Positions 11,230 through 24,335 are shown, counted from the first letter of the stretch. The stretch is DNA of 64,000 bases from Siphonodentalium dalli (GCA_032622095.1 CP136061.1:16676440-16740439), one strand, 5' to 3'. Program-made: numbers and translations. The notes: generated by a model from the letters alone, not told the origin.

Positions 11230-12580
11230 TTCTGTCGAGTCGTCCAGATATATATATTTATTTATGTGTCTGTATAAGAGTAAAGGATCTATCATATGTA
11301 TGTCTGTATGTATTTGTTCCGATTTTGTCCCAGACACCTGGACAGCCCCCCCCCCTCCCCTCTAGTTTCATTACGCTGTTCAAAACAGAGTGATTCAGAA
11401 TATCCATCGTTAGCCGATGTATACAGTCATTCTGGAGTGGGCCCAAAAATAATGTGCCCCCGTTGTCTCCGTTGTGATTTCAACAAAATTCAAAAAAATC
11501 CTTGTGGCAAACGACTAAGTGCCATCACATGTGCTCTGATCCCTTTGTGATATAATTATTTCAATAAAATATGTTTAATGTTTAATGTTTAATGTTTAAA
11601 AGTCACGCTGAATGTCTGAACCATGAGGACACATCTGCTAATAATATGACTGATGTTGTAACTGTTGTTTACGTTAAAACATCCACCACCGTCACTCAAC
11701 AAGAACACAAGCAGCACATCGTATAGGATGAAGACAATGCGAAGGGCAATAATCGGGTGGATTAGATATGAGTCTCCGTCCGAATCATCATCACACGTAC
11801 CCGTATCAATCTCCTTCTCGCTGACAGATGTGTGGGCAACCGTCCGGGAGTAAAATTTCTTACGATGAATGGACACACATAACTAAGTAGAACACAAAGC
11901 TATGCTCCAGGTGATGTGTCTGTCACGGGAGCATGATATTTAACTTTATTTTTCTAATCCGCTACAATACCCAACACAGTTCGTTGTCTCGGTACACGTC
12001 TACAAAACACTAAACCCGTACGCAGCTGATGGATTTATATATGGGAATATTAAAACTTACAGACTCCAGTTAGCTCCATATACGCTTACTGACCGATGAA
12101 AGGTAAGATTCGTTTTTTCCCTTGCCTTGTCGACTTTTGTTTGACATTATTCCCATCATATTAGATTAATCATATTTTATTTAACCAATGTATTATATAA
12201 CATTCACGGTATATGATGGACTTTTATAACAGGATTTGGCAGTAAGCATATTGCTTATCTTAAGCCATCTCCTACATGTATATACATATAACCGTTTCAT
12301 ACAGACAAAAATAGAATGTATAATTCGATGTATGTGTATATAAATAGCTCAATCAAATATATGTTGTTATTATTAATTATAGTGTACCAGTGGGCCCCAC
12401 CACCTAAAATCAAAGCAAGTTTTGGCAGGGTAATTTGGGATATGTCACAGAATTTGATTGTTGATTTTAAATGTTTATTTCAATTTTAGTTACGTGCACA
12501 CCCTTATATAGCCTTGATCGTATACATACGGTCTGTACATAATATGGCTTTGATATTCCAGTTAATTCGATATATTTTGG
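11230..12580. other. Non-coding stretch
   Basis: No gene is recognised. It contains a 4-fold 'tgtttaat' repeat at about 11571-11599. Open frames of 60-95 codons overlap on opposite strands and have no family resemblance. Confidence 0.5.
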
Positions 12581-12589
12581 GATATTAGC

Positions 12590-14410
12590 GAATACCTCAT
12601 TCCCATCATATTGTTGTGCTGTCATAATTGAAAAGTTCGGAATAATACGAACAATTATCGTTTGCTTCGTTCCAGGCATACGAATTGTTTTCCGGTCCTC
12701 AGTCCATTCCTGAGTCTGACTTAGCATTTTTTTTGGCCACAGGGTATGGAAGAGAATAGAATTAATTTAGCAAATGACGCCCTGCTTTAAACAAAATTTA
12801 TTGTACATTATTTTGCAAAGGGATTTGGGTACAAGTTAAGGAAACTTATAGGAGACACCTCTCCCGATACGCGGTTGAATTTCAGTATCGGTTTACAAGA
12901 TTACAGAGTATTTACAATTGTGGTGTATATTACATAACTGAAAAAAGATAGAAGTTATAATGGTTAGAGTGTGGACTATGAGGTTTCATTTTGTGTTTTA
13001 ATGACGCCTCTATAGGGAAGGGTTTCCATGTGTTGACTTATTAAAGTAGTTTACATTGAATTATAATTGACATATCCTGCTATACCTCATACATGTTTCC
13101 TATACTATCGCATTATCTATACGTCGGTATAATTGCTGGATAACCACAATAACGGTATGTCATTTATACTCTTTTGTCATCAAAAGTTGGGCCATTGAAA
13201 AGATTGGAATAATAAGCACACTTGTCTTTTGTTTTGTGCCAATATATTTTATTGTATACAGTTATGCCCTGTGCCTATGCATTCTCTTATATATGCGAGT
13301 CGACCATAGGTCGCCTCGCATATATAAGAGAATGCATTGGCCTAAAAAAAAAATTCTTACATTTTTTCTTACATTCTTTAACAATTTTATAATTTTTGAT
13401 GTGTTAAGCCAATGCATTCTCTTATATATGCGAGGCGACCTATGGTCGACTCGCATATATAAGAGAATGCATTGGCACAGGGCCCTTCTGTTGGGTAAAG
13501 GGTTAACGGGTGGGAATATATTTTATTGTATACCTCCTTGTAGGAGAAGAATATATACATACATGGAAATATATAGTATACAGCAAATGGAAATAATTAA
13601 GAAAACAGAACCGTTGCGTGGCTGATTGTATGCGTCATATCTTGAAGAGACCCGTCCTTATGAATGCGATTCTGTTTTCTGCGCAAACACGTATTTATTT
13701 ACTCAAAGAAATTGTTACTGGATCAGATGACACATCCCATAAATGAAGTGAGCCATGTCGAGAATTATAGCTTCTATATTGTTCTATATTCTATATTTCC
13801 GCCCCCCCCCCCCCCCGCCGACCGTTCCTTCTATGTAATTAGTTAGCCGATTTAACACCAATCGGCAAACCTCGGTGATTTCCGTACGCAAATATTATTT
13901 TCCCCAAGAACGATAATCCGAGAAGTTGCGATTGGATTTAACACATGCGTTTCGTAAGTAATTCTCTTGTAGTAGTGTTTTTTTCTTTCATTTCGATCTC
14001 TTTCGTCTGGTCGCAGGGAATAGAACAGAATAGAATTTAGTTAGCAAATGACGGCCCTATAGGGACTTATTGAATTTCTAGAGTAGCATTATACGTCTGT
14101 GTGTTTGTTGGATAACCACAATAGAGCTGTTTCATTTGTCTTCTATTCCCATCAAACGTTGGGCCATTGAAAAGTTTGGAATAATGTCTTTTCTTTCGTT
14201 CATCGCATATGCATTGTTTTCTGGTCCTCATTCCGTTTCGTCGGCTGCACTAGTTGGTGATGACTTATTGAATTAGTTTGCATTGAATTAATAATTGAAA
14301 TCCCCTGCTGTTTCATACTTGGTTTCTACAGTCGCATTATCTATACGTCTGTGTAATTGTTGGAAAGCCACGCGCTTCATAAGAACGGTATTTCATTTGT
14401 CTTTGTCATA
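12590..14410. repeat. Cluster of diverged direct repeats
   Basis: Blocks containing 'gataaccacaata', 'gggccattgaaaag.ttggaataat', 'cattgttttctggtcctca' and 'agaatagaatt.a.ttagcaaatgac' recur at about 12590-12790, 13000-13220, 14030-14240 and 14250-14410. The order is conserved, so this is an old tandem duplication interrupted by the truncated MITE at 13259-13506. Poly-C lies at about 13803-13816. Confidence 0.6.
13259..13506 (+). mobile_element. Two-hairpin MITE, copy 3 (left end missing)
   Basis: It contains both hairpins and the right terminus ending TTAA (13503-13506), but starts inside the element at 'cagttatgccctgtgcc'. About 140 bp of the left end is absent. A 19-bp direct repeat (aatatattttattgtatac) flanks the insert at 13241 and 13515. 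Confidence 0.8.
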
Positions 14411-14689
14411 TTCTTTCTATGTGCAAACAACAAACAGCGAACCTTCTTTCATCTTATCAGTATTCGCTTCCTTGTGATTCTCTTTGTGAATAGGAAATGA
14501 GTTGTGAATAAATGACCACTCTGTCTGTGTCGGCTCTCTGAGAACATCTGTTGGTACGGGCACTAGTTCTGCACCGACTCTCTGTGAACATATGTTTGAT
14601 TCGTGAAGACTGAAGAGTGCCACTTAGGGACTATATATCGACTGCACGTGTAGCGAGTCTGGCCCGAGTAACATAATTTAATTTTAATT

Positions 14690-14811
14690 TAATGTGTAAT
14701 AGCAATAACACCCACATGGGTAGGTTGCCCTATACAGTGTAATACATAATACTGGTTATAACAATATTATAACAATACATGTGAAATTAAGCATGCTATC
14801 TTATAACATTT
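14690..14811. repeat. Interspersed repeat family L, copy 1
   Basis: About 120 bp nearly identical to 36933-37052 ('aatgtgtaatagcaataaca' through 'gcatgctatcttataaca'). The type is unknown. Confidence 0.75.
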
Positions 14812-14814
14812 AAA

Positions 14815-16270
14815 CATACAATCATAATAAGAAAAAATATATAAATATACGGTACCACCACGTACTACCTATAATGGTGTATCAATGTGGGTACAAGCAT
14901 ACTGTCCTATAATATTCACAATACATGTAATTCCATAATCAATGTATATCTCAATAAGGTTTGTTTCTCCGACATATTATGCTCATTAATCTGAAATGAT
15001 TTAACAATGTTCTGTTCGGAGTTTGAATAATTGTTTAACCATGTTGCAGATTTTCGCACATATACGAGGACATCTGTTTTCTAGAATAGTTATGAATTGA
15101 TACTCATGCAGACGGCCCGAGTAACATGTGCATGCACGCAGACGGCTATCGCTAAAAAGATTCGCCTGAGATCCCACCAGCGTGTGGTCGAATATAAATG
15201 CCAGCCATGGATGAAAATTGTTGATGCCATATTACTCCCCGCGTGTTGACCAACAACACACGTGTTTACATTCTTCCGCTGTCAACTCTGGATTTATCAT
15301 ACTTTTTTAACAAAACTTATTCTATAAATAACTAGGAATTAAACAAGGTATGTGCGACTTCGTATATAGTTTAATCTTTATGTGCATAATTAAAGTTCAT
15401 CTGTATAACTAATTACAAACTAATTTACTTTTGCTGTTTGACGAAGTGAACTTCATACAAGATTTTGTGTCGTATGATGAATTGTATGCGATCCCATGCA
15501 TGGCCAATCGCTGCGGATCAGTGTGCCACCCTCCTCCACCCCATATATATATATATGACCGGGCCGTTCATGGTCTGGTTGAAGGACATCTCCATGTGCC
15601 ATTCCGATCGATACATGGACATTTCGGTAAGAAATGAGAATTCGCTCTCACTGAAGCGAGCACATGATTTTTACTCGTTTTAACAACACGCCGTCAACTA
15701 TAACTTATTTCGGGCAAAAGCACGACCAGTCGAACGCCGATCGAATGTAAATACAAGCGATTCACTTGCGTTCTTGTGGGACTATTTGATGACTAATTCC
15801 CATGATGATACGGATATCGACATTTGTCACATTTCTATATCTCCTGGTAATTAGTGTGCATAGCCAGAGCATCTTCTTTGCGACGTCTATTAACAGTTGC
15901 AGGGGGTATTTATTTTATTGAACTTCCCATCTTATTTTCTGCGTTGAGATTGCTTCAACGGAATACGTAGCAATTCTGTATAGTTCTGTGAAAGCTAGAA
16001 ACCAATCAAGTGATAACCAGACGCTGTCGGTCTCACGTTGTCGCGTGACAGGGGCGATAACTCTGTTTTGAATATGGCTTCATATAACGCGATTTCTATG
16101 TCGGAATCCTTGCGTAATATGTCCTCATCTCTTAATATGTTCACCCTTCGATTCCATTAATATGCAATAATACGTCCCAAGAGTTTTCTAGAAGCCATAG
16201 GAACATACCAGAGCTTAAGTTTGAGTCAATTTTCCACCTTGGTACCATCATCATAAGTCCGTCGTTATCA
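14815..16270. other. Non-coding stretch
   Basis: Nothing is recognised apart from short AT microsatellites (e.g. at 15545). Frames of 68-72 codons at about 15431-15683 overlap each other and look random. Confidence 0.5.
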
Positions 16271-16276
16271 ACTGAA

Positions 16277-16407
16277 TACCAGTTAACAGGAAGGGGTGAA
16301 TCATGCATGCGTACCAGTTAACAGAGAGGGGTGAATTATGCGTACCAGTTAACATAGAGGGGTGAATCATGCGTACCAGTTAACAGATAGGGGTGAATCG
16401 TGCGTAC
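16277..16407. repeat. Tandem repeat, ~34-36-bp unit x4
   Basis: Four units of 'taccagttaaca' followed by 'ggggtgaatcatgcg'. Confidence 0.9.
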
Positions 16408-16974
16408 AAATTAAGAAAATGTGAAATACAAGACGCTAATATCATAGATTTCACACATTTCTTGAAGTAATATCCTTCATAACGTAAAAATATCAAGAGT
16501 TATGGAACTTAATTATAATAAAATATGTAATTTGGGCTGGAAACTAGTCAAAAATTCAAAATGTGTGCAATGTGTCCAACCTTTTTGTTGAATCCTTAAT
16601 ACCGGTTAAATTTGGTATGTGAACCCCGAGTAGCCACCTGACCCTGTGTTAATCCTGCGCGTACCACTTGAAAACCATATTAATCCCGGATAAACCAGAA
16701 AATGTGGTGATAATCGTTCATACAGATCCAGTATCGGTGTCTATATTCGACATTGCCGATTGCATTTAGTTGAAACAGTCACTTTATAGTGAATTTGGTG
16801 GCAACATTCGTGCATTTTTCTGCATGTAGGTTATCTGCATAATCTGTGCGTGTCTGATGTCCGAATCAAGGTTAACCACAATTAAATACATATAAAAGAA
16901 CCACAAGACGCATGCATATAAATACTGTTCACTATCTTTAAAAGCCTCCTGACAATAAACAGATGGATTCCAAA

Positions 16975-17385
16975 TAATGTGTGGCGACCATGTTATGTGT
17001 GTACACCATGATGACATATTAAATCTCTTAGTTTATGACTATATGCATGGGTATATATAATATGGTCCTATATATTCATACTGTATTATCTAACCACAGA
17101 GTGATAAATATTTTGTGGCAACCATGGGATTATTGTCGATGTACATCATGATGACCTGTCTGTATTAAATCTCTTAGTTTATTACTTTATTGGTATGCAA
17201 TATGGTCCTATATATTCATACCGTATTATCTAACCGCCGAGTGACAAATATTTTGTAGAAACCATGGGATTTTTTTTTTCGTACATCTTTATGACCCAAA
17301 TCTCTTAGTTTATGGCCGTATATGGATAATATGGTCCCATTCATACCGTATTATCTAACGGTTGATTTAATGACCGTGTTAAATC
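16975..17385. repeat. Diverged tandem repeat, ~125-bp unit x3
   Basis: Units share 'aaatctcttagtttat', 'aatatggtcc.atatattcat', 'gtattatctaac' and 'aaccatgggatt'. Non-coding. Confidence 0.7.
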
Positions 17386-17823
17386 TCCTTATAAATTACT
17401 CGTCAATGCACTAATCCTTAAATACCTAATAACTCAATTAACAGGCAGATCACCACCCGACAGCCACCCACACCATAACAATAGAGGTTAGTCAGAACTT
17501 ACAAGCCGATAGATCATATAGACTTACTGAATGAGCCCCAATGTCACTTGATCAATACCCCGCTGTGAGTAACTATCGTTCGTAATAGTTCGTTTCGTTT
17601 CAAAGCTTCGGTTTCTGGGTGCAATTAAATTGACTGGAGTTTGTGGAACTGGTTAAACGTGTGATTCCATATTGAGTTTCTGCTGTTCCATATCAAGGTA
17701 ATTAATGCTCTATTATATATTTATATTTACTTATTCCAAGACTTATAATCATGACATCAATATTCCAAAAATGAAGATACTTCTTAGAATATCCATTCAC
17801 TGAACAACTCGAGCATTTATTTT

Positions 17824-17922
17824 GTTTTATTGTCCGGGAGGGGCGGTAACAATCTGTTTTATTGTCCGGGAGGGGGCGGTAACAATCTGTTTTATTGTCC
17901 GGGAGGGGGTCGGTAACAATCT
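17824..17922. repeat. Tandem repeat, 34-bp unit x3
   Basis: Three units of 'gttttattgtccgggagg' plus 'cggtaacaatct', differing by one base in length. Confidence 0.9.
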
Positions 17923-18360
17923 GCTATATTTCAAGTTGGCGTTTGTATACGGCAGCTTTTGTCGTATCAAATGATCGTTCTCCCAGTGTATATTTATCTG
18001 ATTAATTGTCCGTAATTAATAACATCAAGTCTTCGGGACTGGTTCAGTAACTTTGTGTTCAAATAATGCCAATAACTCCAAAAAAAATCATCAAAGTTGT
18101 AAATAACACCAAATGTACACGCATAGAATGGACCCCCACGCACACACAAACCCAATTTCACCTTTCTATTCCGTTTTTTGTTTAACCTGTGTTAGTACCG
18201 TATGTGTTCGTTGTTTAGCAGGACCCGTTACACGGATTATCACAATTGCATGCATGTTAAGTTTACATAAATATTTATTTCCCCTCTATGAATATTCAAA
18301 TATATAAATTACATTAGATTCAAAGTTTGTAGAAAAAATGGGATTAGGCAACAAGCCATT

Positions 18361-19208
18361 CACCCTAAATCTAGTTGGATGAACGTTGTATACAACTCGT
18401 TGGGTGCGAATTTGTTGTGTACTTATTATCCAATAGTTTACACAACTGATTGCGATATATACTGTCTTCTGTGGGTGGTATTACTTTCATACCAGGTCAT
18501 CCAATAGCAGCGCGTTTCCGGTGCGGGCGAGCATGCGAGTTTTTGGCTCCAAATATTTCAAAACAAGATGGACGACTGCGTGAAAAAACTCCTGAGCGAC
18601 TGGGAAATGGGGCAAGACGTCGTGGATAGCTTTGCCGGTATAGTATACCTTTGCTATAATTATTCTTTGTACGATACACTGATTATGTAGGCTTTATGTA
18701 TTCAGTGTATATTTATTTATATTTGCCAAATTTTGAAGTTTACAACTTTACACAACTGCTGACGGCACTAATTTGACTTAAGTACTACACTCATACACTA
18801 AACACATAAAGCCTACATAATCAGTGTATCGTACAAAGAATAATTATAGCAAAGGTATACTATACCGGCAAAGTTATCCACGACGTCTTGCCCCATTTTA
18901 CTTTCCAATCAACGTTGGGTAAACTTTCCAATCAACAAATGTCATCCAACTCTACCCAACACCCAACAGTTCAATAAACGTAGATAGGTGCTGTGGGCAA
19001 TTAACGTTGATTGAGTGTTGTGTGAAATTTCATCCAACACGTTGTATAATTAACATACAACCGTTGGTAGTAAATATATAGCAACGTTGTGTAAAAGTGT
19101 ATCCAACAAAATTGTCATGCAACTTTTCACACAACGTAGATAGGTGCTGTGGGCATACAACGGTAGATTGACTGTTGTGTAACTTCTTATCCAACTAGAT
19201 TTAGGGTG
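18361..19208. mobile_element. Foldback/TIR element with captured exon-like segment
   Basis: Perfect 20-bp terminal inverted repeats CACCCTAAATCTAGTTGGAT at 18361 and complement at 19189-19208. Internal inverted arms run 18609-18699 and 18804-18892. The right third holds many 'caacgttg', 'acccaac' and 'gttgtgt' words and a direct duplication of 'acgtagataggtgctgtggg'. There is no transposase. The left arm contains the exon-like frame at 18568. Confidence 0.75.
18568..18690 (+). pseudogene. Exon-like fragment inside the TIR element (SAM-domain-like start?)
   Basis: A short frame starts at ATG 18568 with the context aacaagATGG and is preceded by a CCAAT word (about 18501) and a GC-richer stretch, as in a promoter plus first exon. 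Its first ~23 residues have hydrophobic spacing like the first helices of a SAM domain (V5, L8-L9, W12, G15, V19, F22). At 18637/18638 the sequence reads G|GTATAG, a plausible splice donor. Beyond it the frame continues only 17 codons to TAG. A truncated inverted copy of its 3' part lies at about 18850-18899. I infer capture of a host first exon with adjoining intron. The SAM assignment is a guess from pattern. Confidence 0.4.
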
Positions 19209-19950
19209 TTGACTTATTTGAATCCCTCTCGCATGATAATTTTCTAATAAAAGTACATGTATTGTAGTATTTTAAGTAATTTGCGAGAAAATTTTAGGAA
19301 ATTTACTGATTGTTGTTTAGGATTTCGGGCAACCACAGGTTTTATCGGTATGGGAATAATTGTCCAGAATGTATATCTACCACAGTCCTTCTAAAATATA
19401 GGTTTGGATGTCGGAAAAGCTCAAAGCAATTTATTGATGACTCATATTGTCACTATAACGATTCGATTACAGGCACTCTGTGACATAATTATGTAGTTTG
19501 TTATACATGTATAGGTGTATGTATTCAAACGTGCCTGTCCGAATCAGGTATATTGGCAGGATACATGTATATGTGTGGGTATTAACATGTACCTATCCAA
19601 ATTCGGTATAGTATAGCAGGAATATTATTCCGGGTTGGTATTAATATTTGCAGCATAGTGTGCATCGTGTGGTATATGGACACTGACGGAATGGAAGTTT
19701 GTCCCACAGGGGGTTATTACACTCAACGAGCTCCCATCTCTGCCACCATCCGTTGATTGCATGTGACATGGCGTAATTGCTTTGTCTCTGCGCGTTCAGA
19801 TATGCATCATTCTTAATTTATTCTGTCGCTTCGCTCCATCTCGCTTGCCATAATTCTACTTGTCTGTCGAAATGTTAGTGAGAGAAGTTAAAAAGACCCT
19901 GCATTAATGGCGTAACAGTCAGTCCATTGTGTGTTACCCTGCGGAGTTAT
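19209..19950. other. Non-coding stretch
   Basis: Only a diverged direct repeat of about 70 bp (19498-19640, 'acatgtata.gtgt..gtatt', 'cctgtccgaatc.ggtata') is seen. Confidence 0.5.
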
Positions 19951-19994
19951 AATTCAATTAGGTGCATGCATTTTATGTTGCACTTCAATATGGT

Positions 19995-20395
19995 CCTGAG
20001 AATTAAGGCCGTATAAATATGATTATACGTTTTCCAAGCCTTAATGAAGTGACGATGTTTCATTCGGTGCTGATGAATACGGACATATAAATATGATTAT
20101 ACGTTATCCAAACCTTAATGAAGTTAATGTGTTACACTCGGTGCTATGAAACAAGGCCGTATAAATATGATTAGGGCGTTTCCAAACCTTAATGAAGTTA
20201 ATGTGTTACATTCGGTGCTATGAAATAATTAAGGCCGTATAAATATGATTCGGTGTTTCCAATCCTTAATGGAGTAAATGTTTACATTCGGTGCTGAGAA
20301 ATAAGGCCGCATAAATATGATTGACTTGAAACATATTTTATTTGGATAATATACATTCGGAGCTGAGAAATAAGGCCATATAAATGTATATTGCT
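19995..20395. repeat. Diverged tandem repeat, ~75-80-bp unit x5-6
   Basis: Units share 'aaggccgtataaatatgatt', 'tttccaa.ccttaatgaagt' and 'cattcggtgctgagaaat'. Confidence 0.85.
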
Positions 20396-20570
20396 ATATA
20401 TAGTAACTTGGTTAGCGGACTCGACCGAAACATAACTTTTGATTTTGAGAAAACATTAAAATACTCCATGCATGTAGTTTTTTTTTTGTATTTTAATACC
20501 TACTATGTGTATAGACTACAATGTACAGGCTAAAACGTGGATCTCTGATAGATAAGAAAGAATTTCTTAC

Positions 20571-20970
20571 TTAACCCTTTACCCAACAAACCGGCCAAAA
20601 CCGGCCAAATAAAGCTTCAACAGCCTAAAATATCTTCGGTCTTTCTCAATAGAACCATACAAATATGGGTATCATTGAAACCGCCTCCTTGACCACATTG
20701 TGATAGTTACAGTTATGCCATGTGCCAATGCATTCTCTTATATATGCGAGTCGACCATAGGTCGCCTCGCATATATAAGAGAATGCATTGGCCTAAAAAA
20801 AATCTTTTTTTAACACTTTTTATCATTTTTTCTTACATTCTTTAACAATTTTATAATTTTTAATGTGTTAAGCCAATGCATTCTCTTATATATGCGAGGC
20901 GACCTATGGTCGACTCGCATATATAAGAGAATGCATTGGCACAGGGCCCTTCTGTTGGGTAAAGGGTTAA
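20571..20970 (+). mobile_element. Two-hairpin MITE, copy 4
   Basis: Complete 400-bp copy bounded by TTAA at 20571-20574 and 20967-20970. The first palindrome is 20724-20792, with 27-bp perfect arms and inner CGACC-ata-GGTCG stem. The second, with the reverse-complement loop, is at about 20872-20940. Confidence 0.9.
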
Positions 20971-21356
20971 TGATGGAAATTGGTTCGTGAGACTGGAGAC
21001 ATTCTGTATCATTGTTGTATTGACCAATTAATTCGTGTTTCAAAAACATGTCGTTTTATAACTTGCTAATGCATAGCTGCATGTTATATGCTGCAAAACC
21101 AGCACAATTGAAGCCTTGTGTCAATATAAGCTACGACATTATACGTGTCGACACAAATCGGTTATATGCAATGAAACAAGGACCATAGATTCAGTGTAGC
21201 TTTCATAAAGAACCTGAAGTCATGCGCTGAACTGAGAGAAAACACAATCAGTTCGGGTGGAAAGTGACCCAGAAACGTGGCCAGTTGCCTGGTTTGGGGC
21301 AATGAATCAAGTATTATAAAGGCCTCAATTCCAATGGTATGACGTAAACGAAATTT

Positions 21357-21810
21357 GGTTCGTACTCGGTTCGTACTCGTTAAACTATGCACCTTATCTT
21401 AACATGTTGTCTATAAGAATGGTTCGTACTCGGTTCGTACTCGTTAAACTATGCACCTTATCTTAACATGTTATATATAAGAATGGTTCGTACTCGGTTC
21501 GTACTCGTTAAACTATGCACCTTATCTTAACATGTTGTCTATAAGAATGGTTCGTACTCGGTTCGTACTCGTTAAACTATGCACCTTGTCTTAACATGTT
21601 GTATATAAGAATGGTTCGTACTCGGTTCGTACTCGTTAAACTATGCACCTTATCTTAACATGTTGTCTATAAGAATGGTTCGTACTCGGTTCGTACTCGT
21701 TAAACTATGCACCTTATCTTAACATGTTGTATATAAGAATGGTTCGTACTCGGTTCGTACTCGTTAAACTATGCACCTTATCTTAACATGTTGTCTATAA
21801 GAATGGTTCG
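21357..21810. repeat. 64-bp minisatellite with alternating variants
   Basis: Seven tandem 64-bp units, each containing two 'ggttcgtactc' words, 'aaactatgcacctt' and 'ttaacatgtt'. Units alternate 'gtctataag' and 'g(t/a)tatataag', giving a 128-bp dimer period. Confidence 0.95.
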
Positions 21811-21829
21811 CACTCGTTCTCACTGTTGA

Positions 21830-22700
21830 AACATTAATGATCAGAAAATAACTATTATTTGCATATCTGCAATTTCCCCAAAACAGCAGTTTACTGTGAT
21901 AAGATTGGCGGATTTCACTGTGAGGGTAATTTGAATTTGTCCTCATATCCAAGTCACGTGGTTCCCTTCGCACGCATATCTGTTACCTGCACAACACACG
22001 TAGTCATAAAACCAATGAATCCATTTGTTAGAGTTATTAGAACAGATAAGACCCGACGGCGAACAAACGTCTTTGTGATATCACCGCTGCATTCATCTCA
22101 GAGTTATTGCCCCTTATCGCGGGTTCGTGCTAAGTCTGGAATTGCATTTCCGTCTGCGCCTTCCGGATCATTGATGTTTGCGGGACTGATTATAGCCCCG
22201 AACTCATTTCCGACCAGAACGAGGCTTATTCTGATTGTAAGACATCGGAGAGCGGACCTAACGAAGTATTTTCAGGAAACGAGGGCCTGTCATTTCTATA
22301 TTCATCTCGCGAAACTATGAAGTTGTTCAACGGCCCCACTGGAGCCTTTGTGACAAATGTCATACAGCAGCGACATTTCGCGCCATGGCATGTGTTAGTT
22401 GTTGTTTAATTGCATGGGGGTTTGCTTCATCCCCCAGCACGACGAAATATGTTCAGTGGCGGACGAAGTACATCACGGGGGAGTTAATTTCACTGCGATG
22501 TCGCCCAACATGACGTAGTTACGTGCCCTCTATTAGACAATTGCATAACCATCAACTTTTCTATAGGGTTCGACAATGAACTTAATATATTTCATATGCA
22601 TGCCATGGAATGTCAATCCAAGTTATTCGGGACTGCAACCAGCTCGATTCACCCGTTACTGGGCGAGATATTAAGCGGTTTATCCATTTATTGACGGGAG
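21830..22700. other. GC-richer non-coding stretch with one 153-codon frame
   Basis: The frame 21859-22320 (+) has mixed composition, no domain I recognise and no splice context. It begins where the minisatellite ends. I do not call it a gene, but it is the longest unexplained frame in the left third. Confidence 0.35.
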
Positions 22701-22709
22701 CTGCGCTGG

Positions 22710-22876
22710 TGCAGCATTGAAGACCCTGTACCATTGCATTATATTATATATGCGAGTCTCCCTTAGGGAACCTCGCATATATAAGCGAATGCACTGGCTT
22801 GGAAGACTAAGGTAATTTTAAGTAAATATTCTTAGGACTATGTGCGACACACATATATAAGAGAATGCATTGTTTT
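22710..22876. repeat. Hairpin family B copy
   Basis: One near-complete hairpin at 22730-22799 ('atatatgcgagtctccctta' and its complement) is followed by a spacer and a half hairpin ('catatataagagaatgcatt', to 22872). Confidence 0.7.
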
Positions 22877-22879
22877 GTA

Positions 22880-23897
22880 AAAAAATTAATTAGGATGCTC
22901 CAATTATCAAATGGTTAACGTGCGTTGCACCTTACCCACTGAACCACGACCCAGATCCGTGCAGTGAATGACGAAATGTCATGTATGAGTCATGTATAAG
23001 TCATGTATAAGTCATGTATAAGTCGGATTGATTCAATTTATTTATTTATTGACCTCCACGTGTGGAGAGTTGCTTACAATATTTACAAATAAGACAAAGT
23101 TAAAATATGACATTATGCAAGGGTTATACATCTAATAACAAATACTTGCATCAACAATTGAAAAACACATACACACCACATGCTTCATGTAGTGGGTGAG
23201 CCAATTCCATTTCGGAAACACATGCAATTATTTACTTCTTTCGCTATGAGAGTCCGAGTTACACCACGTTACATCTATATGCAAATTTGATGAAGTGTTT
23301 AATCAAATAAAACCGGCTACTAATTATTCCCTGCCCATTGAACTTGCATCTCATTCCTCAACCATAAGTGACGTATCATTCTCTGAGAGCTCTCATTCCC
23401 AGTGTGTCGGAAGCAACCGACAGACGTCCAATTACTGACCACTGTTCAGTATTCCTACCACTGCGGGGAACTAGGTCACGTCCTTGTGCCGGGCCATAAG
23501 TTCGGATGTCTACATTGGTTTCTAATAATGGATTTCTATTGGATTTTGCATTAAATCCGAAATAACTATATTGGCAATTGTTTCTCCGGTACCACTTCGT
23601 GATTTATCTGATGGACGCGGAGTAAATCTTACCACCGCCATGTCGTCTGCGCGGGACATAATTACCGGCGGCTTTTATTGCTGACCGATTGGTGCGCTTC
23701 TCCGCAGTTTCGCGGAAATTGAAGAAATGTTCCGATCCCGTGACAGGTTTAATCGAGAATCGCCCAATAAAATCGTCACCTCGAATCACGCTCACAACTC
23801 ATTTATCTCACAGTCAAGCTGCTCATTTCGATTAACGCAACTCATTTCGCCGTCCGGGTGTATAATAATATAGAGTTTCTTGGTATCCTGTTGGCGC
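22880..23897. other. Non-coding stretch
   Basis: It holds a 4-fold 11-bp 'gtcatgtataa' repeat at 22979-23024, AT-rich DNA, then a GC-richer part (23400-23830). The small frame at 23604-23795 (-) is not recognised. A poly-G run of about 17 lies at 23898-23914. Confidence 0.5.
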
Positions 23898-24335
23898 GGG
23901 GGGGGGGGGGGGGGTATCTATAGAAATGTATACCAAATTTGGTTTAGTTCACTCGATTCAATATAAAGTTATCATCTGGAAACAGTATATCAGATAAAAT
24001 CTAAGTCGAAAAAGGGGGATAGCTCAGTCAATATCATGGGGACACCCATATTCGAAATTGATCTATATTTAGGGTGGTAAACTGATTACCAAACCTAGTT
24101 TTTTTTTTTTTGGATGCATTAAAAGTTGTAGTGCGACCACGAGGCCGAGTCCAGTAGTTGTAGTGCGACCACGATGCCAAGTCTCTCGAGAAATGTTTGT
24201 TTAGTATATAAGCTTCGCGTTCACCCAACATCTCACTGGCTCTCCTGATATCAATCTATATCAGTCTATCGCCTGTGGTCAAGTCAACAAGGGAGATAAT
24301 CCCTGCATGATTTGTTCAGATTGTAGTGCAAAATA

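Noticed and set aside
21859-22320. 153-codon plus-strand frame
   Set aside because: No recognisable domain, no splice context, composition like neighbouring non-coding DNA. Kept only as a note.
22915-22965. tRNA-like sequence on the minus strand (TGGTTCAGTGG box-A-like)
   Set aside because: No box B or cloverleaf follows. A similar 'ggtaaggtgca' word at 7915-7940 and box-A-like words at 24016, 46250 and 49475 hint at old SINE heads but cannot be supported.
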